Shown here in pieces: positions 10,601-22,860 of a stretch of 64,000 nucleotides of DNA. The DNA is from Boswellia sacra (Eukaryota > Streptophyta > Magnoliopsida > Sapindales > Burseraceae), in contig SNVD02009127.1 in NCBI GenBank assembly GCA_013180625.2, forward strand, positions 62,001-126,000. Reading direction: 5' to 3'. A program made the translations under genes and the position numbers. The stretch's first letter is position 1. Each line of letters begins with the position of its first letter. The notes beneath the pieces are model-generated. The model did not search any database. It was not told the origin of the DNA and worked only from the letters and a program-made list of their open reading frames with translations.

Positions 10601-13600
10601 TGTTTGTGGGATGTTGATAATGTGATGTTATGTGTAATTTTGGTGCTTGGTTGGGTAATTTTACAAGTTTGTGACTTGCTGATGTATGTGTTTTTTTGCA
10701 AATATCTTATAAAACTACTTTGATTCTAGCATACCAGAGTTTTGGTGTTGATGCCGCTTGGGACAAGGTAACTTACGATCCTTCCTTCTCTCAATCAGTT
10801 TGCTTTAACTAACCGATTGCAGTGCATGCTCAGTTAGTAATACTAAAGTTTGCTTTAATGCTTAAGCGAATTTGCGATGAAATTGAGTTGGATTGTTTTG
10901 TTTGATCGATTTAAAGGTGAGTTGCAGTGAAATTGAGGGTTTGTTTAATCGATTATAGAATGGATTGATTAATTTTTATTGTGTGTTTGACAAGCTTGGA
11001 ATTGTGTTGAAGTTATTGATTGTTTGTTATTTAAACAGGATCAATTGGGGATGTGTTGCATTGGATTCGACAAGTGGTGGCCATTGTGTCTTACGTACAA
11101 AACTGAGACGGGCATCACATGCACTTTCTGCCAACAAGCTTGCTACTTAAAACTGAGCCGGCAAGCATCAACCAAATCAGCAAGTGCCTTAGGCAGATGC
11201 TGATTTGACAAGGTATGTATCTTACGTACAAAATCCCCCCAAAATTTTCTTGTTTTTTGTTGTTAAAATAACTTTCTTGGATCAATTTTGGCTTTGTTTG
11301 TTAGAGTTAATTGGTTTTCTTTATCAACATTCAGGACTGTGTCATCGTTTTTGCTTTCTTGCTGGCTGGCTGTAATGGCTTTTGACCCTTAATTTTTTGA
11401 ATCAATTATGTTCTTATTGTTTTCCAGGAAAGTAACCAGAGTTTCCTTGGTGATTAAAGACCTTTTTTGTTTTGACGTTTCTGCCTCTATATTCTTTTTC
11501 TTACTCTCAATTCTTGGTTTATACTGAGTTCTTTTTTATTGGTAGATTTTGCCTTTTATTAGCTCCTTCAGTCTATATGAAACATGTTATGATAATCTGG
11601 ATGTCGCTTATGATGTTGATTAATAAAGTGATTTCCAGCTTCAAATGGTTCTCTGTAGTATTTCTAAGAGGGAATGTTCACGGTAATCAGTTGACATGAA
11701 ACAGTCTCAACTTTCTAATAATATCTGTGATGCCCAGTTACATAGATCAATACAATGATATTGAACTCTTAGCCTTGGCATGGGTACATACAATTGCTTT
11801 TTTTCTCATTTTTATTTATTTATTTTACTTGCTTCTTCCCCATTTCTTTAATGGTTTTTTTTATTATCCAAGCTTATAGTTATCCTTTTTCCTGAGTACT
11901 TCCAACAACAGAAAGCTTGTTTCTACCTTATTCTTGCCAAGGTAAAAGTTGTTATTGCCTTTTGACTTTCTGGGATCGATTGTGGCTTGCTCTTTAATTT
12001 CGGTTTTGAGAGTCTCTGAAAGTTTAATTGACACTTCATTTTAGAAAAAGAAGAGTAGTAGGAAGAACAGGGGGATTAGCAATTGATTCAACCCTAAAAT
12101 TGTCAACAGATCAAACAGATTAAGAAAACTGTTTACTGTTGCAGTTACATTAATATTATACTCATTAGCCTAATTTTCGATAAACCTTTCAGGCAAGATT
12201 GTTAAACCTATTGGTCTTCTGTTAGAAATTAACTCAAACAATGCGATAACAATGTCAAAGCTGGAATGACTTGTCTATTTCTTTATATTCATGCTATCAT
12301 GTATGCTGTTGATTCAAGTGATTTGTAACTTCAGATATAGACATTTAAGTAAATTTAGTGGAAATTTAAAATTGAATGGGGCAAATCCAATTTAAAATCA
12401 AAAACAATTTTGTAGACACTTTATATTTTTTCAATGGTGTATAGAGTCTTCTATGTTCTCAAATTTTTAGTTACCGAAACTGTGTTTGCTTTCTCTTTCT
12501 CTCTCTCCCTTTTTCTAATTATGATGAATTGGATTTGACATTCATTTAGGTTATTGTGTAAACTCCACCATGATGCACAACCTACATTGAAGAATTGATT
12601 AAATTTGAGAGATCAAAACCATGATTCAGGTAGTTGGTTTAAGAAAAAAAGAAGGTTTAATGACTCTTGATTAAAGGATTATATGTTGATCATACGTAAT
12701 CTGATACTTTAAAATTCGAAGCAAAATTTATCGAGTATCTAAGTCTGATGAGACTTTTTCCTAGAAGTTTCAAGTTTAGTTTCTTAATCTGAGCTTGTGG
12801 AATCCTTACTTCACAAGCAATTATTTATTTTAGAATCAAAATCATGCAATTGCTTCATCCTTTGTGCAATCTTGTTTTGGATGAGATGGTGTTTGTTAAT
12901 AGCACAAATAAGGATTTTGCTTCATCTTCTGTGCAACCTTGTTTCCACTGTGGATTTTTCTTTGGATGTATTTGCATCTGCATATGTGTTAACTCATGAT
13001 AGTTTATTCTGGTTTTAAATAAAATGGTTAGGTGTCATCACAAAATTCGACTCTATTGAAGGTAATATAACTGCATAACAATGGTTGACAACATTGAATT
13101 AGCTATGTGATCTTAATATAAGTCAATATATTGAATTTGGAAATCAAGTTTATATTAATGAAAACTTAGGAGTACAATTGCCAAAACTTTTCATCTTTTC
13201 TGGTCAATATTATGACTAAAGTGACTTTGCAATCTTTTTGGTTTCAAGGATTGGCAACTTATGGTCTAATTGGGAATGTTATTGTATAAATGATTGAAGG
13301 TCTTTTGTATTTCATATAGCTGGTGGTTTCATTTTAGGATAAAGTAGCATCATAGTTGTAACTAGTGAAACAAGAATATAATGCTGTTATATTTGCTTCA
13401 TGTTTGGTATTTGATAAGATTATATTTTCCAAATCCTCGAAGATGCTCTGCATGTTGGGTTTCGAAGATAATGATACACTTTTTTTTCCCTTTTAAGTTC
13501 TTTTTGTCTGATCTTGTTCCTCCAGTGAAAATTTGACCTTGTGTTGTATCTATTATGCAAATGTTAATATTGAGTCACCACCATCCATGCATCCATGCAT

Positions 13601-13744
13601 CCATGCAAGAGAATTTGTGGCATTACAAAATTAGTATTGTGTGATCTTGTTCCTCCACTTTTTGAGAGTTTATATTTGAGTGGAAACACTGGTGTTCATA
13701 TGTGTAACTATTGGACAAATGCTGTTGTAAAAGCTTATGAGGAT
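10601..13744. other. CACTA-A interior, unassigned
   Basis: T-rich, intron-like sequence. Splice-like exons can be drawn, for example 11040-11215 (after TTTAAACAG, before GTATGTAT), but their translations carry stops or match no family I know. Treat it as non-coding or as unrecognised captured sequence. Confidence 0.5.
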
Positions 13745-13900
13745 TTTTCTTATTACCCTCACCTCTCCGCTTTCTCGTCTCCCCCTTCAAATTCCAAAAC
13801 ACCCAAAGAAAATAATTAAAAAAATTGAAATTAAAATTAAAATAAGTACCGAGTGTGATTTTTTTTCACAATAAATCATAGCAGTTTCTTCTCATACACC

Positions 13901-14050
13901 ATGAAAATACAACAACTACAGCAACAAAAGCAAAAACGTTTGTTGTTCTCCTTCTTCTTCACCCAACTTAAAGTATTTTTTTTGTTTGCTTTCTCTAATT
14001 TTGCCATTGTTGCTGTTCTTTGCGTCAGCTTTAGCTTCTTTCACAAGTCG
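13901..14050 (+). pseudogene. captured first exon of a putative membrane protein (fragment)
   Basis: An ATG in good context (CACCATGAAA) opens 50 codons ending at a consensus donor (AAGTCG|GTAAGT). The peptide has a Gln/Lys-rich cytoplasmic-like start (QQLQQQKQKR) followed by a strongly hydrophobic segment of about 25 residues, as in a type II membrane anchor or signal anchor of plant Golgi enzymes. The upstream 150 bases look like a 5' leader. The family cannot be named from this. A perfect 20-bp direct repeat (TTTTCTTATTACCCTCACCT) flanks it at 13745-13764 and 14077-14096. No continuation exon was found downstream. Confidence 0.45.
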
Positions 14051-14096
14051 GTAAGTAAAATAGCATTATTTGTAAGTTTTCTTATTACCCTCACCT

Positions 14097-16192
14097 TGTA
14101 TTGTTATCTATATTATTGTTATTTTATACATACTAAAATGCATCACATAAAGGTTAGATCATGTTGTTCTTGAATGTGTAATGGAAGTGTTGTTGAACAA
14201 ACTCATCTGGGTTAATTTTGGTTCAGAAGAAAACATTGCAAAATAAGAAAAAAATTGAAACTTGTTTTGTGCTTGAGTTCTTTTTCTTCTGTTTCTTTGT
14301 TATTTTCAGCGGAATAGTTAGGAACTGAGTGGAGCTTTTGGTGATTAAACTATTTTTCTTTCATAGGGGAATGTTCTGATTGTTACTAGATATCTGAAAC
14401 ATTGCGGATAATAAATGCTGTATGGAACCTTTTGAATGATAATCATCAGAAGTATATTGTTAAGATGCCCAATTTACTTGATGGTATAGGCATAAAAGGG
14501 AATCTTTTATGGGAACTTTTCTCCTTAGAAATTGATGTAATGAAATATTAGAATGTGCCAATGTGGGGTGTTGCTTTTAGTCATTGGTGATTGTGGAACA
14601 TGTAGTCATGATAAAGCAAGTCTTTTTCTTTTTCTTCTTGAAGCATAGTGAAAATAAAAGAAATGTGAATTTGCACCTCATATTAGCTTATCATCTCATT
14701 CTTGATCTATTGTTATGATTAAACGGCAAGAGAAGTTAGGAGCTAAAACAGGTTTAAAGTCAATTGAAAGTTGGGAGGAAATCTAACATAGGTTCTACGA
14801 GTATGAGAAGTTATAACAAGTCTTGTAGTCCTAACTTTAGCTATATGGTGTTAGGGATTCTCAAAGCATAACCATTGTAGTTAGGAAAGTTTTTTTCTGC
14901 CCTTTTTTGACCTCTCAATTGCAATGTTCTGAATTAAATATTTAAACAACTCTTGTCATAATTAATTAAGTTCCATGAATATAATAGATTTTGTTGTTAT
15001 CTGAATAAGGACATGGGTTTATGATCTTATGATAATAGTTGGAAGTTTGTTTGTCGGTCCTCCACATGTGCCCAAATCTAAATAGGTTCATTAATAAGGT
15101 TGTTGCACTGCACCCTGTTGCAAGAAAGAGTCATTTGACTTGCAACATTTCCACATCACCTATTCAACATGTTATAAATGCAATATGTCAAATGCCGGTG
15201 GCAATATAGATGTTGTATAATTTTTATGATTTTTAATCATTCAGTGTAATCAAGTTTTGCATGACAGATATATGTAGATCACTAGGCCTCCCTACTTCAA
15301 AAGAAAAAAATAGAAAAAAATAGAAAGAACCTCTCCTTTTTGGATGAATACATGATAATCTTAAAAGCAAAGTAGGCTAATAGGGGAAGAAGTGGTGTGT
15401 ACTAAAGGGGAATAATGAGTGCAAAATTGGAATAAAATAAGGGATACAAGTTTGGTCATGCTTTCAAACAATGGGTAGATTTTGATTTAATGATGATAGG
15501 ATTCTGGATTTTCCTGTTGTATGTCCGGTGGATTAGCGTTGATTTTACAGGTTTAATGAGTGTTTGAGAGGAAATTTTCTTCACTTAAAAACATTTTATT
15601 AGTTAGTGTTGTCTCTGTACCATGAAGCAGGTTAGAAAATGCATGATGTTGTTTTGATGTGGCAGCAATTTGAAGAGTGCCATGGATTTTGGTTTAATGC
15701 ATAGAATATACTGGGTCCTCATGTATATGTGTAATTATTGGGCGTCGGATGGTGGATGCACCCCAAGCCCTGAAGGTTTGATCTCTCTCTTGTTGGGATT
15801 GTATTTCTTATTGGATAGTTTTAACTGGGAAAGATACAACAATTAGAGTATCAGGTAATATGCTTTTTCAATAGCAATGAGAGTATTGAGTAATATGCTT
15901 TTTAAACTAGGAAATATTTAGCAATCATAGTGTTAAGTGATGGGCTCACTTGGGGTTCCTTTACCACTTTAACGGCAAACTGAATAGCACACTATTGATA
16001 TATCTTCATTAAGTGTTCAGTTTGAACTTTGATTATGTCCTAAATAGCAGACTATCTTTTAAACTCATTTGTATTCTATGTGTCTATATCCATATATTTG
16101 TCTAATTCTCCCCAGAATTATGTGGAAATAATAATTTAAATTTAAATTATATTATTTACTCAACCTAAATGAATCTTGTAATGTCCTTTCAG
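14097..16192. other. CACTA-A interior, unassigned
   Basis: AT-rich, intron-like. A possible exon lies around 15666-15775, but no family is recognised. Confidence 0.5.
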
Positions 16193-16497
16193 AGAATGGT
16201 TCACACTGCATTCAAAATCAAAATGAGAAGCAGAGTCTCACTACAGTTCCAAAAACTTTTCTTGGTCCAGAGATGTTGGATGGAAAGCAGGTATTGTGAA
16301 TTGTTACATTTCGTTGATATGATATGACAATTTCTCTTGTTTCTTCTGCTTCTAAGCTTGGGTTATTTTCAACTTTAAGGTTAATGTCATTGATGGACTG
16401 AAGATATATGAAGAACTATGTGCCAATTCAGAAGTTTCAAAACTTGTTTCATTGGTTAACGATTTGAGAGTAGCTGGGAAAAGAGGACAAATTCAAG
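16193..16497 (+). pseudogene. captured ALKBH10-like RNA demethylase fragment (two exons)
   Basis: Exon a (16193-16290, after TTTCAG, before GTATTG) and exon b (16380-16497, after TTTAAG) are joined by an 89-base intron and keep one frame. Exon a includes LTTVPKTFLGPEM. Exon b includes VIDGLKIYEELC, SKLVSLVNDLR and AGKRGQIQ. These match the segment just before the catalytic double-stranded beta-helix of plant ALKBH9/10-type AlkB homologues, which remove N6-methyladenosine from mRNA (family knowledge). The catalytic HxD...H part is not present, so this is a fragment. Exon b ends at GCAAGT, a possible GC-AG intron donor. The LINE begins about 330 bp downstream. Confidence 0.78.
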
Positions 16498-16733
16498 GCA
16501 AGTTTTCTGAGTTATTTTCTTTCTGTGAGATAGAAGTATCTCCATCTTTCTTCCATTCTTTCTTCACTCTCATTCCTTCTTTCACTATATATGTGTATGT
16601 ATAGCGAAAGAAGATCAAAAGAGACCCTCATACTCAAATCGTGCACAGCTATAGCTCAGCTTCATACGCCACTACAGAATAGTTCTTAGGTTCCTGCAAT
16701 TATTCAGACTTTATGGAACTCATAATACTGAAT

Positions 16734-16748
16734 ACACACACAAACACA

Positions 16749-16789
<41 letters not shown>

Positions 16790-16792
16790 ACT
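16734..16792. repeat. (CA)n microsatellite
   Basis: ACACAC run with a few AAAC interruptions, a short way upstream of the LINE insertion site. Confidence 0.95.
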
Positions 16793-16810
16793 TAGTTTTC
16801 AACCTCCAAT

Positions 16811-16825
16811 GTGTTGAGCAACTAC
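16811..16825 (+). repeat. LINE target-site duplication, left copy
   Basis: GTGTTGAGCAACTAC, identical to 22846-22860. Confidence 0.93.
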
Positions 16826-17624
16826 GAGTAATCTACTTTCATCACTATTAAGGGTGAATAGTAACTCTCTCAACCAAGGTCACCGGAGTTACTGTTTACT
16901 CCGATCGATTTGTGAGTTAGGCTATGAGATTTACATATGTTGTAGATCGAAGTAACCTAAATAAACTTTGCTTCTTGAGTCTCACCAAATTCCGACTAGA
17001 AAACTATCAAAATTGTGAAAAACAAATTCGGAATTCACTGTTCATCCGCCGCTGATGAGCGAGTGAAGTCTCACCTCCATTACTATCGTATTCGCCTCAG
17101 TCAGCTCTACAATTTTACCTTCATCACCGTTGTCTGATTCGGCCGGCATCGCCTCCGTCGATGACACTTTTTTTTACTGTTCATCGTCACCGTTTTGCAT
17201 CGAACGGCGAGTGGGCTCTCACCTCTACCATTGGGTTGTAGATCGGGGGACGTTGGTTAACTTTTCCTTCTGCACCATCATCAGATTCCAAACGAATCTC
17301 TCTCAAATCGTATTTTTCTTTCCGAGTGGTACTATTCACCGTCGTGCTTACTGTTCATCCGGTGGGCACTGTTTATCAACCCGACCAGATTGCTTCTCAG
17401 GCTATTTCACGTAACTTTGCTTTTTGGTCGATCTCCAGATTCCTTGCGGATCACCTCCAGATTCTATGGGAACTATTTTTCTTGCCGACAATGTAGATTG
17501 ACTCTTTTTTGGTGACTGGTTTGCACTTCTTCTATTGAATTTCCTTTAAATCACCTACTATTATTGTTGGGATTGCTATAGAATTCTATTTAGACTGAAT
17601 TTGTGTTGACTTGAAAATTGTTGT
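16826..17624 (+). promoter_or_regulatory. LINE 5' UTR (presumed internal promoter region)
   Basis: Richer in C and G than its surroundings. It contains repeated copies of ACTGTTCATC and variants (around 16889, 17036, 17176, 17330, 17349 and 17367). The inverse form GTGAATAGTAAC occurs at 16854 and again near the 3' end at 22819. Plant L1-type elements carry an internal promoter in this region; which motif matters is not visible. Confidence 0.5.
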
Positions 17625-18950
17625 TTGGTTATCGAATTTGCCAAAACCAACCATGACCACCAAACGGACACCTACTATTACCAACCAGATACAACCTCCA
17701 CATCGCACCAACCAACTAGACCACTAACCAAGAACTCCTTTCCCACCAACCAACCTCACCCACCACCTAACAATGCCAAAACCAAACCTACTCAAACTCA
17801 GGGTTCATGGGCAGATAGAGTTCGGGTGACTGAGGCAAGCACTCGATTTAGTCTTAACTCGGTAGCTCGAAACGTCTCAGGTTCGGTTCTTGAGATTTTT
17901 GATGATTTGATTGATGATGCTGGATCTGACTGGCTACGTTATATTATGGGATTTTTTTCGGGTTATACTATGCCATTCCATGCTACGCGCTCTATTGCTA
18001 TGTGCGCATGGAAGTCTAGTGATTTGGAAGATGTCTACTCCACTGGTACTGGTTTTTTGATATTCAGATTTAGGACTGAAGAGTAGGTCCATGATATTTT
18101 GGAGAGAGGGCCTTGGATGTTTGGTAGGAAACACATCATATTGCAACAGTGGAACCCTCATTTCTCCTTTGACCAGAATCGAATCTCCAGAATTCCGGTT
18201 TGGATCCGCATGCATGGATTGCCATTCCCCTTATGGTCAGCTAGAGCTCTCAGTGCCATCTCTAGTATGGTTGGTCGGCCATTGTCATGTGATAGGATGA
18301 CTTACGAGCACACTCGGTTATCCTACGCCAGGGTTTGTGTTGAGCTAGATGCTGAACACGCTCCTATTTATGATTTTGAGATTCGATGCAAACTTTTCTC
18401 TGAGCTCATTAAGATTCGAGTTGAATATGAGTGGAAGCCAAAACACTGTCCTAAGTGCTGTCTATTTGGGCATACTTGTCGAGATCTAGTTAAGTCTTCT
18501 GAGACTAGTTGGGATCAGATTGTTATTGCAGATGTTACCCCAGGATTACATGACAAGGGTAAGAGTGTGGCTATTGGTTCCACACCAATAGGAGATATTA
18601 CCCCATCGATTTCACAACCAGAAACTGAAGAGAAGAGTACAATGGGCAAAATCTTTGATCGGCTTGAGATTGCTACTAATGATTCAGATTCTGAGTCAGA
18701 TTTTGGCTCTAATCCACTACATCATATTGAGGTAGCCCATGATACACTTCTAAAGCATGCTACTTTGCCTAGCTCTTCAGAAACTACTCCTCCAAAAGGG
18801 CTTGCTACTAAGGATTCTCCGAAATCTGATATGACAACTTTGAACAATCAGCCACCTGTCTCTAATCCTTCCCTTACTACTGTTGATGGTAAGAATAATA
18901 AGAAAAGACAGGAAGCTAATGAGAGTAGAGGAGGCACAAGCCTCCGCTGA
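17625..18950 (+). pseudogene. LINE ORF1 (DUF4283 / zinc-knuckle RNA-binding protein)
   Basis: The frame runs 17625-18950 with one internal TAG at 18084-18086. No in-frame ATG is seen at the start, so the true start is uncertain. Residues after the stop (ILERGPWMFGRKHIILQQW, VWIRMHGLPFPLW) are typical of DUF4283 proteins of plant LINEs. A zinc knuckle follows (KHCPKCCLFGHTCRDL); the last Cys of the CCHC pattern seems to be Leu here. The C-terminal half is low-complexity and Ser/Thr-rich. ORF1 protein would coat LINE RNA. It ends 36 bases before the ORF2 ATG. Confidence 0.85.
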
Positions 18951-18985
18951 TTTCTTTATTGAGTTTGAACTCCTTCCAGTTTCCT

Positions 18986-21900
18986 ATGATAGGAAGTTGG
19001 AATATCAGAGGCCTTAACGGCTTCTCTTCGCAGTGGGCAGTTAAAAATTGGATTTCTAAGTATTCTTTGGGTTTAATTGGTCTTATAGAGACTAAGGTTA
19101 ATAAGCAACAACTTGCATCGGTTGTTTCAAAAATTTGTCCTTCCTGGTACTTCTTGTCAAATGTCACTGATTCAATTGCTTGCAGAATCTTTGTTTGTTG
19201 GTATCCTACTTTGTACAGTTTGAGTAGACTGCAGTCTTCTCCCTAGTGGATAGCTTGTCGAGTTCTCAGATTGTCAGATGGGGTTTCTTTTGGTCTGGTC
19301 TTTATTTATGGTTCTAATGATCCGGGTGGGCGTCGACAGTTGTGGGACTTTATCAGAGATCAATCTGTAGGCTTTGGTGATTTACCTTGGTTGGCATTGG
19401 GTGATTTCAATGCGATTTTACACTCTACGAACAGAGTTGGTGGAGCTCAAGCTTGGCATGGTTATATGGATGAGTTTAGTCAGTGTGTTCATGATGCAGC
19501 ATTAATAAAAGTTTCATCTTTTGGGCTTCGATACACTTGGCATAATGGGCAGCAAGGAGAGGGTACTATTCTTAGAACTCTTGATTGAAGTTTTGGTAGC
19601 TCTTCATGGTTCTTGACGTGGCCAAGCACAACTTCTGAGGTTCTTCCTCGGGATGCTTCTGACCACAGTGCTATGATTATCAGATTTGGAGATCAGCGTA
19701 GACAAACCTTCTGTCCTTTTAAATTCTTGAACTTTTGGGCTGACCGAGATGGTTTCTTGGAGATTGTTCAGAGAGTGTAGTCTAAATCTGTCGATGGAGA
19801 TCCTATGTTTCGGGTTACACAGAAATTGGGTTTGTTGAAATGTGAACTCAGGACTTTACATGCAAAGGATTCTAGCCATATTTCCAGTAGAGTCATCGAG
19901 GCCAAGGCTCAATGGGTTGCGGCTCAGGCTGTTCTGGATGAGAACCCCTATTCAACAGAATGTATTTCAGCTGAGAGGGTTTTTGCTAAACAGTATTCGC
20001 AATTATGCAGAGACGAGGAGGCTTTCTTTCGACAGAGGTCAAGGATCCAATGGCTTTCTTTGGGGGATCAGAATACCAAATTTTTTCATAAGTCATTGAT
20101 CCATAGACAGGCCAGGAACCGAATTCATCAACTTGAGGATGAGAATGGCACCGTCTTTACAGATCAAGGCGAATTAGGACATTTGGCTGTGAGGTATTTT
20201 CAGAAGCTGCTTACAGCTCCTTCTAGACCTTCTATTGAAGATGCTTCTCGGTTTTTCTCTGGAAGAGTTTCTGAGGAGATGTTACCTTCTTTGTCATGCC
20301 CTATTACTGATGATGGGATCAGGTCAGCTTTATTTTCGACTCCTGATGATAAAGCCCCAGGACCAGATGGGTATACCTCTCATTCTTTAAGAGGGCTTGG
20401 GATATTATTAGCATGGAGTTTAAGGCTGCTGTACGCTACTTCTTCAGAACTTGTCGGATGCCTAAATGTGTTAATGCCACTAGAATTGCCTTGGTCCCTA
20501 AGGTTGAGAGTCCGAGGACTATAAGTTATTTTCGACCAATCTCTTGTTGTAATGTGCTCTATAAGTGTATCTCCAAAGTGATCGTGAATCGGTTCAAAGC
20601 GATCTTATCTGATGTGATTGGGAGTTCACAGTCTGCTTTTGTCCCCGGTCGAAGAATTTTCGATGCCATTCTATTGACTTAAGAGCTAATGCATAATTAT
20701 CATCTTGGGCGCTCGCCTCCTCGATGTGCTATAAAGGTGGATATTCGCAAAGCTTTTGATACTGTCAGCTAGGATTTCATCCTTTTGGGTTTAAGAACGA
20801 TTGGTATTCCAGAGTGTATGGTTCGCTGGATTACGACATGTATGTCCTCTACATATTTCTCGATTGCTTTAAATGGAGAGCTTCACGGGTTCTTCTCCAC
20901 CTCCAGAGGAGTTCGTCAGGGTGATCCTTTATCGCCATACCTTTTTGTGCTGGCCATGGAGGGTTTGAGTGGTATTCTTCGAGAGGCTACTCAGAAGCCT
21001 GGTTTTCGATATCATTGGAGATGTCAGCAGGTTTCTCTCACTCATCTTTGTTTTGCAGATGATCTAATGGTTTTTTGTAGTGCAGATATGGGCTCTGTTA
21101 GTGTGATCCGTGCTGTATTATAGAAGTTTACAGAGCTCTCTGGTTTAGTTACGAATTCTGCCAAAAGTCATGTCTTCTTCTCTAGAGTCAATGATAAGGA
21201 CCGAACTGTATTGGAGGCCATCTTGGGTTTTCAAGTGGGGAGTCTGCCGGTCAGATATCTGGGGGTACCTCTAATCAGTACCAGATTATGCCTCTCAGAT
21301 TGTGCTCCATTGATAGATCGGATTTTGTCGAGGATTAAGTTATGGACATCTGCTATGCTGACTTATGCTGGCCGACTTCAATTGATCAAGTCGGTTCTCT
21401 TTTCCATCCAGGTCTATTGGTCCTCCGTGTTCACTCTACCTGCAGCTGTGGTACGGAGGATCGAGGGTATTATGGCTGCTTTCCTTTGGAAAGGGATCTC
21501 TTTGTCTCGTTCTAGGGCCAAAGTAGCTTGGGATTCGATTTGCTATCTGTTGAAAGAAGGTGGATTAGGAATAAAGCGAGTCAAGGAGTGGAATCGTGCA
21601 GCTATTTTGAAACATGTTTGGAGAGTTCTTTCTAACCAATCCTCCACTTGGTCTTCTTGGGTTCATAAGGTGCTCCTCCGGGGCCGCTCATTTTGGCATA
21701 TTCGGGTAACTTCTGGAGCCTCTTGGTCTTGGAGGAAGATTTTGCACAGTCGTGCTTGGTGTAGAGGTAAATTTGTCTCTTGTATTGGAGATGGCCGTAA
21801 TGCCTCTCTTTGGCAGGATTACTGGTTGCCACAAGGGCGTCTGTGTGACTTGTTACCCTTCAGGACTCTTATATCCACAGGTCTTCCTTCAGATGCTAGG

Positions 21901-22602
21901 GTCTTAGACATTATTCAGAATGGGGACTGGGCTTTTCCTGATGGAGGTCAGGCCCATAGGTTGATTTGGGACTCAGTCAGAATCCAACCTACGATGGGGG
22001 CTCCTGATCATGTTGTTTGGAAGGGCCATACCTCAGGTATTTTCTCTATTGGATCCGCATAGGAATTGTTACGGAGTAGGCGATCGGTGAACACTCTTCA
22101 TCATCTTCTCTGGTTCCTTGGCCATGTCCCAAGACACTCTTTTATTCTTTGGCTTGCCTCTTTGGGTCGGCTTCACACTATGGATCGACTACAGCATCAT
22201 GGTATCTTACAATCTTCAAGTTGTGTTCTCTGTGTTTCAGCAAATGAGACCCATGACCACCTTTTCTTTAGCTGTCCTTTCTCATCTTCTGTTTGGGGGG
22301 AGATTTCAGCTAAGACTCTCGTTGCTTGACCATCCTTTTGTTGGACGTCCTTTCTCCAATGGGCTTCTCTACATCTCCAGGGCAGGAAGAATTTTGGACA
22401 TATCCTTGCACGTTTGGTCTTCTCTGCAATGGTTTATTCTCTTTGGTATGAAAGGAATGATCGTATGTATCAACAGCGACGTCAGACTTGTCGTCAGGTG
22501 ATTGATGAGATTTTTGACTTGGTTCATTCCCGGCTTCTAGCCTTGGAGGTCAAGTATGTGATCACTCCTCAGCTTCGTGCCATATGGGGTCTGCATAATT
22601 AA
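18986..22602 (+). pseudogene. LINE ORF2 (AP endonuclease, reverse transcriptase)
   Basis: Starts at ATG 18986 with MIGSWNIRGLNG, the N-terminus of APE-type endonucleases. GDFNA (about 19410) and SDHSAM (about 19660) are further endonuclease motifs. Reverse transcriptase motifs are APGPDGYTS (20360), QSAFVPGRRI (20630), KVDIRKAFDT (20740), GVRQGDPLSPYLF (20908) and the active-site FADD at 21052-21063. A Cys/His cluster (CVLC...HDHLFFSC) near 22230-22280 is the C-terminal zf-RVT. The frame ends at TAA 22600. There are eight internal stops (about 19244, 19586, 19778, 20681, 20770, 21121, 22061, 22327) and one frame change near 20384. It cannot make enzyme. Confidence 0.92.
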
Positions 22603-22845
22603 CTTTGTTCTTGGACTTTGTTTTGCTATTGGTTTAGTTGTGGTTGGTTTGGGCCTGTGCGCCTTTTTTTCTATTTGATTGGGCCTTTGGCTCTCTTGTT
22701 TAGGTTGTTTTCGTTTTGGGCCCTTGGGCATTAGTATTTCCTGTTTGGAATTGTGAGTACTAGGTACTCTTCTTAGGGTATGCCACTCGTATCTTGTACA
22801 TTAACTTTTTCTTTTATGTGAATAGTAACTTTTTCCAAAAAATAA
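22603..22845 (+). other. LINE 3' UTR and A-rich tail
   Basis: T/G-rich sequence ending GTGAATAGTAACTTTTTCC then an A-rich tail, immediately before the right target copy. Confidence 0.8.
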
Positions 22846-22860
22846 GTGTTGAGCAACTAC
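22846..22860 (+). repeat. LINE target-site duplication, right copy
   Basis: GTGTTGAGCAACTAC, identical to 16811-16825. Confidence 0.93.

Larger units (their letters stand above)
16826..22845 (+). mobile_element. L1-like LINE, full length, inserted in CACTA-A
   Basis: A 6.0-kb non-LTR retrotransposon bounded by a perfect 15-bp target duplication. It has a 5' UTR of about 800 bp, ORF1 (RNA-binding, zinc knuckle), ORF2 (endonuclease, reverse transcriptase, zinc-binding C-terminus) and a 3' UTR ending in TTTTTCCAAAAAATAA, a short A-rich tail. Presence of the 5' UTR and both ORFs implies a full-length insertion. Both ORFs now contain stops. Confidence 0.93.
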
